Shown: in pieces, positions 58,616 to 64,000 of the stretch | Numbering within the stretch: position 1 is the first letter of the stretch | Layout of the letters: each line of letters starts with the position of its first letter | Source of the DNA: Chlorobium sp. | GTDB taxonomy: Bacteria > Bacteroidota > Chlorobiia > Chlorobiales > Chlorobiaceae | Assembly (NCBI GenBank): GCA_028277485.1 | Contig: JANQGE010000045.1 | Span: 3,417-67,416, forward strand | Length of the DNA: 64,000 bases | Reading direction: 5' to 3' | The notes under the pieces: model-generated | Told to the model about the DNA's origin: nothing | Databases searched by the model: none | What the model saw: only the letters and a program-made list of their open reading frames with translations | Made by a program: the position numbers and the translations under genes

Positions 58616-61025
58616 AAGCCGGAGCACAGGCATTATCTGCTGTGATCACTGTTTGCTGGAGATGAAGCCGGAATCAGCCGTCACGGCTGATTTCAACGGA
58701 AAAACAAGGTATTTCTGTTGTCATGGCTGTCTCGGCGTTTATGAGCTGATCCACAAGGAGTCTCTCGGTGCTTTTTACCGAAGCCGGCCCGGTTGGAGCC
58801 CAGGCCCGCCTGAAAAGACGAGAGTTGATCCCGGAGCGTTCAGGGACTCCGTCAGTAAATTCGGCAAAATTCTGTCAGCGGAGATGGTGCTTTCAGGGAT
58901 TCGATGCGCTTCATGCGTCTGGCTCGTTGAAAAGTTCCTGTTAGGAATGGAGGGCGTTCTGTCAGCCAGAGTAAACTATGCGACGCACCGGCTTACTGTT
59001 CAGTGGGATGAGGAAAAGACGCCGTTACGGAATATTCTTGAAGGCATCCGTTCGATAGGGTATGTGCCTCATCCGTACCACCAGACAGCATTCAATGAAG
59101 CCCTCCAGCGTGAAAAAGATGACCTTCTGCTGAGATTTGGCACGGCAGCTTTTTTTTCCATGCAGCTCATGCTGTTTATCATCGCCCTTTATGCAGGTTT
59201 TTTTCAGGGTATTGAAGATCAGTACAAACAAACGTTTCAGTTTATTTCCTGGGCGCTTGCAACACCGGTTCTTTTTTATTCGGGGTATCCTTTCCTGAAA
59301 AATGCGGTTCGGTCTGTGCTGAAATTTGCGCTGAATATGGACGTGCTTATCGCTCTGGGCTCATTTTCCGCCTATGTATACAGCATCGTCATGATTTTCC
59401 ATGGGGGAGAGGTTTATTTCGACACTTCGGCAATGATCGTCACGTTTATTCTTCTCGGTCGTTTTCTGGAAACAGGTTCCAGGGTGAAGGCTGGCAACAC
59501 GCTGACGGCGCTCATTGAAATGCAGCCGAAAGAAGCGCGATTGACAACCTCTTCGGGGGGAAGCAGGGTTGTTTCACTTGATGAGATTCGTCCGGGCGAC
59601 ACGATCGAAGTGCTGCCGGGAGAAAAAATTCCGCTTGACGGAACAACCCTTGAAGGTGAAGCTGAAGTCAACGAAGCAATGCTGACAGGTGAATCAAAAC
59701 CCTCTTTCAAATCAGTTGGCCGGGAAGTTTTCGCTGGTACTATTTCCATCAACGGCAGGATTATCGTTCGGGTTTCGACTGCGGAAAAGGATACCATGCT
59801 CTCGAAAATCATACAAACCGTCGAAGCCGCGCAGGCAAGGAAAGCGCCAATACAGGCCGTTGCTGACAGAGTCGCGGGTTACTTTGTACCGGTTGTCATC
59901 TTTTTTGCGGCGACAACCTTCCTGTACTGGAAATTCGGTGTGGTGGAAACAGCCACCGCTCTCATGAACGCGGTGTCCGTTCTTGTAGTGGCCTGTCCAT
60001 GTGCTCTTGGTCTGGCGACACCTCTTGCTATTCTGCTTGGAACAGGCTCGGCGGCAAAAGAGGGAATACTTGTCAAGGGCGGGGATATTTTCGAGACCGT
60101 CTCAAAGACCAGCAGCGTTGTTCTCGATAAAACCGGCACGATAACAAGGGGAGAACCTTCGGTAACCGATATTGTCAGTATGGGATCAAGGGAAGAGCTT
60201 TTGCAATATGCGGCATCCCTTGAAAGGTTTTCCGAACACCCCGCCGGAAAGGCCATTGTTGAGGCGTACAGCGGTTTGTTTCTTGAAGTGGGCGGTTTCA
60301 AGGTTATTCCCGGCAAAGGGGTTGCAGGAACCATTGAAGGCAAAACCTGTATTGCCGGGAGCAGGCCCTTCATGCTGGAAAACAACGTTCCACTCTCTCA
60401 GGATGCGGATGAAGCCTTTGAAAGATTCGCCCGAAGCGGAAAAACTGTTGTTTTCCTGGCGATTGAAAGGGAACTGATCGGGATGATAAGCCTGATTGAC
60501 GATGTCCGTGATGATGCAGCCGGGCTGGTCAGCGTTCTGAAAAAAAACGGCATTCAGACCAGAATGCTTACAGGTGATGCCCGGGATGTGGCAAACCATG
60601 TTGCGGATAAATGTGGTATCGGTGAACTTGATGCCGGATTAAGCCCGGTTGAAAAGGCTGAAGCTATACAATCTATGAAGTCGGAAGGCAACATTGTCAT
60701 GATGGTGGGAGACGGCATCAATGATGCTCCGGCCCTTACCGAAGCCGATACAGGAGTATCTTTCGGACACGCAAGCGATATTGCGCTTGAAAGCGCTGGT
60801 GTTGTGATCATGCAGGATAATCTCAAGCTTGTAGCAACGCTCATCGAGGGTTCCAGACGCTGCTTTTCCATTATCAGGCAAAACCTTTTCTGGGCGTTTT
60901 CCTATAATATTGTGGCCTTGCCGCTTGCTATGGCCGGGTTTCTGCATCCGATTGTTTCGGCAGCCCTGATGGCTTCAAGCTCGCTGGTTGTGGTGGGGAA
61001 TGCCTTGCGACTGAGAAAGTTTTAG
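58602..61025 (+). CDS. ccoI: Copper-translocating P-type ATPase CcoI (FixI)
   Basis: P1B-type ATPase that exports copper for cbb3 assembly. The 807 residues contain an N-terminal Cys-rich region (CCDHCLLEMKPE, CCHGCLGVYELI), a heavy-metal-associated domain with GIRCASCVWLVEKFL, membrane helices, TGES phosphatase motif in AMLTGESKP, the CPC metal site ACPCALGLATP, DKTGT phosphorylation motif, SEHPAGKA and GDGINDAPAL. A MITE-like repeat begins 2 bp after the stop. Confidence 0.97.
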   Translation: MSENESRSTGIICCDHCLLEMKPESAVTADFNGKTRYFCCHGCLGVYELIHKESLGAFYRSRPGWSPGPPEKTRVDPGAFRDSVSKFGKILSAEMVLSGIRCASCVWLVEKFLLGMEGVLSARVNYATHRLTVQWDEEKTPLRNILEGIRSIGYVPHPYHQTAFNEALQREKDDLLLRFGTAAFFSMQLMLFIIALYAGFFQGIEDQYKQTFQFISWALATPVLFYSGYPFLKNAVRSVLKFALNMDVLIALGSFSAYVYSIVMIFHGGEVYFDTSAMIVTFILLGRFLETGSRVKAGNTLTALIEMQPKEARLTTSSGGSRVVSLDEIRPGDTIEVLPGEKIPLDGTTLEGEAEVNEAMLTGESKPSFKSVGREVFAGTISINGRIIVRVSTAEKDTMLSKIIQTVEAAQARKAPIQAVADRVAGYFVPVVIFFAATTFLYWKFGVVETATALMNAVSVLVVACPCALGLATPLAILLGTGSAAKEGILVKGGDIFETVSKTSSVVLDKTGTITRGEPSVTDIVSMGSREELLQYAASLERFSEHPAGKAIVEAYSGLFLEVGGFKVIPGKGVAGTIEGKTCIAGSRPFMLENNVPLSQDADEAFERFARSGKTVVFLAIERELIGMISLIDDVRDDAAGLVSVLKKNGIQTRMLTGDARDVANHVADKCGIGELDAGLSPVEKAEAIQSMKSEGNIVMMVGDGINDAPALTEADTGVSFGHASDIALESAGVVIMQDNLKLVATLIEGSRRCFSIIRQNLFWAFSYNIVALPLAMAGFLHPIVSAALMASSSLVVVGNALRLRKF

Positions 61026-61027
61026 GG

Positions 61028-61168
61028 GTTACCGTTATTCATTTGTTGCGCATCATGATTACTTCGTTAGCCGGTTCTCAAAATCCTCATGTACTCGCGT
61101 GTACACTCCGGTTTTTGCGCTCCGTCTGCCTCGTACTCAAGCCGCTCACGACAATGGATAACGGTAAC
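61028..61168 (+). repeat. MITE-like repeat, long form, fully covarying ends
   Basis: 141 bp between ccoI and ccoS. Ends GTTACCGTTAT (61028-61038) and ATAACGGTAAC (61158-61168) are exact inverted repeats and differ from the common GGCACCTCTAT/ATAGAGGTGCC at several matched positions. Confidence 0.92.
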
Positions 61169-61297
61169 TATCGCTCCAGCGAGAAACAATTTGTATTGAG
61201 CAGATATGAAACATTAGACTTATTGTTCTATTCAGCCAATGAGCAATCAAGCTACCTGGCTTTTTAACTTTGGCCTTTTGAATTTTGACTTTTCTTC

Positions 61298-61504
61298 ATG
61301 TACAGCACCTTTTTCCTGATATTTATCGTGTTTTTTCTGGGTTTTGCCGCGTGGCTCCTGTTTGTTTGGGCGGTAAAGAGCGGTCAGTTCGAAGACCCTG
61401 AAGCTCCCAAGTACAGGATGCTGGACGATGAAGATGATCAATTGCCCGGACGCAAAGGTTCTGCGGAAGCTGTCGATAATCGTGAAACACAGCCAAAAGA
61501 GTAA
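61298..61504 (+). CDS. ccoS: Cytochrome oxidase maturation protein CcoS
   Basis: A 68-residue protein with one membrane helix (about 5-27), then WAVKSGQFEDPEAPKYRMLD, the CcoS signature of Trp-Ala-x-x-Ser-Gly-Gln-Phe plus Asp-rich tail. Required for cofactor insertion into cbb3 oxidase in other bacteria. Followed by a TauE/SafE-type gene after 6 bp. Confidence 0.92.
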   Translation: MYSTFFLIFIVFFLGFAAWLLFVWAVKSGQFEDPEAPKYRMLDDEDDQLPGRKGSAEAVDNRETQPKE

Positions 61505-61510
61505 CCGGTT

Positions 61511-62188
61511 ATGGCGGAAAGTGCCTGGGTTGTTATGCTGCTGACCGGTCTTGCCGGGGGTTTCGGCCATTGCATCGGTATGTGCGGGCCGGTTGTAGCC
61601 GCATACTCTCTCGGTGAGCGGAACCTGCGTTACCTGCATCATGTTCTCTACAACTTTGGCAGGATCACAACTTACATGTTCATGGGGGCGGTTGTCGGGC
61701 TGACCGGATCATTTCTCGTGCTGACAACATCGATTGAGAAAATACAGACTGCGATCATGGTGCTGGCAGGTATCTCGATCATCATTATGGGAGTTGCAAT
61801 CGGCGGGTGGATTCCGGTAAGGAAAACAGCCCGAAGCAGTACATGGCTGTCTTCGATCATCCAGAGAACCATGGAGCTTTTCAAAGGGCCCCGAACAGCC
61901 GGAACCTATTATCCGATGGGCATAGTGCTGGGATTTTTGCCCTGCGGCCTGACTTATACGGCTCTGCTTGCGGCGGCACGAGCTGCAATGGAAGCTGAAA
62001 ACCAGTTGAGCGGCATGCTGCAGGGGGCGTTCATGCTGTTTTTCTTCGGCCTCGGCACAACTCCGGCACTCCTGTTTGTAGGGAGAGTGATCAATATCAT
62101 CGGTGCAAGAGCCCGTGACAAGCTTTACAAGCTCGCCAGTCTGATCATGATTCTGACGGGAGTATACTTTGTCGTCAAGGTGTTGTAG
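61511..62188 (+). CDS. TauE/SafE / UreH-type membrane protein, linked to cbb3 assembly
   Basis: A 225-residue membrane protein with six helices. Two motifs, GGFGHCIGMCGPVVAA near the N-terminus and GFLPCGLTYTALLAAA in the middle, mark the sulfite exporter TauE/SafE or UreH-like group related to DsbD/CcdA. Such a gene closes many cco operons, where copper or thiol transport is suspected; this is inference here. Confidence 0.85.
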   Translation: MAESAWVVMLLTGLAGGFGHCIGMCGPVVAAYSLGERNLRYLHHVLYNFGRITTYMFMGAVVGLTGSFLVLTTSIEKIQTAIMVLAGISIIIMGVAIGGWIPVRKTARSSTWLSSIIQRTMELFKGPRTAGTYYPMGIVLGFLPCGLTYTALLAAARAAMEAENQLSGMLQGAFMLFFFGLGTTPALLFVGRVINIIGARARDKLYKLASLIMILTGVYFVVKVL

Positions 62189-62202
62189 GACGCCTCTATT
62201 AG

Positions 62203-62344
62203 GGGAACCTCTATTAATTTGTTGCGCACCCTGATTACTTCGTTGGACAGTGCTCGAAATCCTCATGTACTCTATGTACACTCCGGTTTCTGTGCTCTGT
62301 CCGCCTCGTACTCATGTTGCTCACGACAATTTATAGAAGTTCCC
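62203..62344 (+). repeat. MITE-like repeat, long form
   Basis: 142 bp. Ends GGGAACCTCTATTAATT and AATTTATAGAAGTTCCC carry a shared variant (AAC in place of CAC). The internal stem GGACAG (62245-62250) pairs with CTGTCC (62297-62302). A short left-end piece, CGCCTCTATTA, lies just before it at 62191-62201. Confidence 0.92.
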
Positions 62345-62418
62345 TTAATTTGTTGCGCGACCCGAATACTTCGTTGGGCGGATAAGGAAGGTTGCTCATG
62401 ACAATCAATAGAGATGCT
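62345..62418 (+). repeat. MITE-like repeat, tandem reduced copy
   Basis: 74 bp directly joined to the previous copy: TTAATTTGTTGCGCGACCC to CAATCAATAGAGATGCTC. It lacks the outer left end and the middle, and is of the short form (GGCGGATAAGGAAGG). Confidence 0.8.
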
Positions 62419-62459
62419 CTTGATTATTTGCGGTATATTTGTTCAATAAACCATAAAGT

Positions 62460-62915
62460 ATGAAACCTATCGGCATCATTCACACGCCATACAAGACCAA
62501 GGAGGAGTGTCCCATTCAACCGCTCTTTTCTTCTGATTCTACAGGGCATGTTGAGGTATTCAGGGAATATGAGCCCGGCTTGAAAGATATTGAAACATTT
62601 TCCCACATTTATTTGCTCTATCTTTTTGATCGGGCAGGAAAGATTGATTTTGTCCGGCCTACTTTTCTGGGGGATGCACCGCGTGGTATTTATGCGTCGA
62701 GACATCCTTGCAGGCCAAACGGGATAGGCTTTTCAATCGTCAAGTTTCTCAGCCGTGAAGGAAATGTTCTTGTGGTCGAGGGACCTGATATGCTTGATGG
62801 GACTCCTCTTCTCGACATAAAGCCTTATATCCCCAGGTATGACTGTATCAGCTCGGCATCTGAAGGATGGACAACCGGGCAGGAGTGGCGGACCAAACCG
62901 GAAGGAAGAGAGTAA
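62460..62915 (+). CDS. trmO: tRNA N6-threonylcarbamoyladenosine methyltransferase TrmO (TsaA family)
   Basis: Methylates t6A37 of certain tRNAs using SAM. The 151 residues contain the family segments IGIIHTPYK at the start, FSHIYLLYLF, ASRHPCRPNGIGFSIVK and MLDGTPLLDIKPYIPRYD. The short form lacks the C-terminal extension of enterobacterial TrmO. It precedes a GNAT gene by 1 bp. Confidence 0.93.
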   Translation: MKPIGIIHTPYKTKEECPIQPLFSSDSTGHVEVFREYEPGLKDIETFSHIYLLYLFDRAGKIDFVRPTFLGDAPRGIYASRHPCRPNGIGFSIVKFLSREGNVLVVEGPDMLDGTPLLDIKPYIPRYDCISSASEGWTTGQEWRTKPEGRE

Positions 62916-62916
62916 G

Positions 62917-63417
62917 ATGTATATACACCGACCATTGGAAGACAAAGATCTGGAGCACATTTGTACTTTCCCTCAGACGGAGGAAGAGCTGTTCTATATG
63001 TTTCCGAGAGCGTACTATCCGCTGATGCCTGAACAGTTACTCGAGGTTGCAAGGAGCAGACACGATTCAACAGTAGTCATTGCAGATGGATGCGTTGCAG
63101 GATACGGGAATTTCATAGAGGTGAAACAAGGGGACTATTGCTCGATAGGGAACATTATTACAGAGCCGTCGGCGAGGAAAAAAGGTGTGGCTTCATATCT
63201 CATAAGGGTGTTTGTGGATATGGCTTTTCAGCGGTATTCGGCCAACTATGTTCGCATATCTTGTTTTAACAACAACACACCGGGATTGCTTTTGTATCAT
63301 AAGCTGCATTTCAGGCCGGCGGAGCTTGAGGAGCGGCGGACACTGGACGGCGGCCGGGTGGCATTGATCCACATGCATCTCTGCCGTCGTGATAACTATA
63401 AGGCACCCTACATCTAA
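62917..63417 (+). CDS. GNAT family N-acetyltransferase
   Basis: A 166-residue acetyltransferase of unknown substrate. The acetyl-CoA-binding motif follows the core strand as GNIITEPSARKKGVASYLIR (about 85-104, Arg-x-x-Gly-x-Ala type). I place the start at ATG 62917, one base after the trmO stop, where GGAAGGAAGAG provides a ribosome-binding site; the longer open frame overlaps trmO. Confidence 0.88.
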   Translation: MYIHRPLEDKDLEHICTFPQTEEELFYMFPRAYYPLMPEQLLEVARSRHDSTVVIADGCVAGYGNFIEVKQGDYCSIGNIITEPSARKKGVASYLIRVFVDMAFQRYSANYVRISCFNNNTPGLLLYHKLHFRPAELEERRTLDGGRVALIHMHLCRRDNYKAPYI

Positions 63418-63430
63418 GTAAAAAGGCATC

Positions 63431-63670
63431 GTGAGGGGTTTATGCAATAAAGGGAAGCACGGAATTGATTTTGTTGAGGCTCAAGGACTGTGGAATGATC
63501 CGGATCGGATAGAAATTCCGGCTAAGACTGTTGATGAGAAAAGAGTGCGGGTTGTTGGAAAAATTTCCGGTAAATGCCGGTCTGCAATTATTACAAACAG
63601 AAGTGAAAAAATAAGGATTATATCTGTGCGTCGATCTCGCAGAGAGGAGATAGAGGTTTATGAAAGCTGA
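63431..63670 (+). CDS. brnT: BrnT-type toxin, N-terminus altered
   Basis: A ribonuclease toxin of the RelE-like BrnT family. KHGIDFVEAQGLWNDPDRIE, RVVGKISGKCRSAII and IRIISVRRSRREEIEVYE match the family. Usual BrnT starts with about ten residues of the type FEWDxxK; here the frame begins MRGLCNKG with a GTG and the first strand is missing, so it is probably truncated at its 5' end and may be inactive. It overlaps its antitoxin by 11 bp. Confidence 0.8.
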   Translation: MRGLCNKGKHGIDFVEAQGLWNDPDRIEIPAKTVDEKRVRVVGKISGKCRSAIITNRSEKIRIISVRRSRREEIEVYES

Positions 63671-63884
63671 AGAACTTGATAAAAAGTTTGATTCGGGGGA
63701 AGATATTACGAGGTTTCTTGATCTGCCAAAGGCAAGGAGGCCCGGTCAAGAGCAGAAAAGAGTCAATGTGGATTTTCCTGTCTGGATGATCCATAGTCTG
63801 GACAAGGAGGCCAAACGTCTTGGTGTTCCTCGTCAATCCATTATCAAGATATGGATTGCTGAGAGATTGAAAGAGCTTGTGTAA
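63660..63884 (+). CDS. brnA: BrnA-type antitoxin
   Basis: A 74-residue antitoxin with a C-terminal ribbon-helix-helix domain (KRVNVDFPVWMIHSLDKEAK, LGVPRQSIIKIWI), following the toxin as usual in BrnTA. It should repress the pair's promoter. A MITE-like repeat begins 4 bp after the stop. Confidence 0.88.
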   Translation: MKAEELDKKFDSGEDITRFLDLPKARRPGQEQKRVNVDFPVWMIHSLDKEAKRLGVPRQSIIKIWIAERLKELV

Positions 63885-63888
63885 TAGG

Positions 63889-64000
63889 GGGCACCTCTAT
63901 AAATTGTCGTGAGCGACATGAGTACGAGGCGGACAGAGCACAGAAACCGGAGTGTACATAGAGTACATGAGGATTTCGAGCACAGGCCAACGAAGTAACC
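63889..64000 (-). repeat. MITE-like repeat, long form, cut by window end
   Basis: Begins GGGCACCTCTATAAATTGTC in inverted orientation and continues to the window end in the left-arm part. The middle closely matches the copy at 62203-62344. Confidence 0.9.

Noticed and set aside
61043..61267. Open frame of 74 codons between ccoI and ccoS
   Set aside because: It lies almost wholly in a MITE-like repeat and reads like other repeat copies in the same frame (short stretch such as NPHVL), with no coding similarity.

Overview
The window looks like chromosome of a green sulfur bacterium (Chlorobiota) or a close relative. This is inferred from gene content, not from a marker gene. The main clues are an 11-gene nuoABCDHIJKLMN operon with no nuoEFG (the electron-input module is missing, as in green sulfur bacteria and cyanobacteria), ribonuclease Y directly behind a 6S-type RNA, an uptake [NiFe] hydrogenase with a cytochrome b partner, and a folE plus PTPS-like pterin gene pair. 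No photosynthesis gene lies in the window, so the assignment is moderate.

Layout. Positions 1-13 kb hold housekeeping genes: 6S RNA, rny, hisB, secG, tRNA-Lys, a Schlafen/AlbA_2-type DNA-binding protein, a VapBC pair, an LptF/G permease, a thioesterase, an RqcH-like NFACT protein, dCMP deaminase, ribD, a porin with a pair of palindromic candidate operators, and DoxX. Positions 13.7-23.6 kb hold thiol peroxidase and then the most unusual block: a divergent zinc-ribbon/TPR membrane protein, a glycine-zipper lipoprotein, a 527-residue protein of unknown family, a secreted or anchored vWA-like protein with a degenerate metal site, a small membrane protein, and a 1210-residue tubulin/FtsZ-superfamily protein ending in a GYF_2-type domain. 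Positions 23.7-33.3 kb hold ribE, rarA, a TolC-type protein, a XRE-Panacea/RelE-type toxin-antitoxin pair, a methyltransferase, a HIT protein, two tRNA-Leu genes, a PAP2-like protein, a ferrochelatase-like protein and a TPR protein. Positions 33.5-44.4 kb are the nuo operon. Positions 44.5-53.4 kb hold a decayed MntA/HepT locus, a relic copy of a piece of nuoN, a conserved unknown protein, the hydrogenase operon, pterin genes, thioredoxin and a SRPBCC protein. Positions 53.7-62.2 kb are a complete cbb3 oxidase operon (ccoNOQPG-H-lipoprotein-I-S-tauE). The end carries trmO, a GNAT acetyltransferase and BrnTA.

A palindromic, MITE-like repeat of about 75-145 bp recurs through the window. I count eight copies with both ends, several one-ended or truncated copies, and short end fragments. 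It is concentrated at 52-64 kb and absent from the nuo operon. Its two arms co-vary from copy to copy, two copies have perfect 4-bp flanking direct repeats, several sit 1-4 bp behind stop codons, and one appears to supply the ribosome-binding site of ccoG.

How the genes fit together: hydrogenase (H2 to quinone through cytochrome b), a NuoEFG-less complex I and a cbb3 oxidase with its assembly factors form linked respiratory modules. The tubulin-like cassette is a separate, probably envelope-associated system of unknown function. Several toxin-antitoxin loci, two of them decayed, mark sites of gene turnover.
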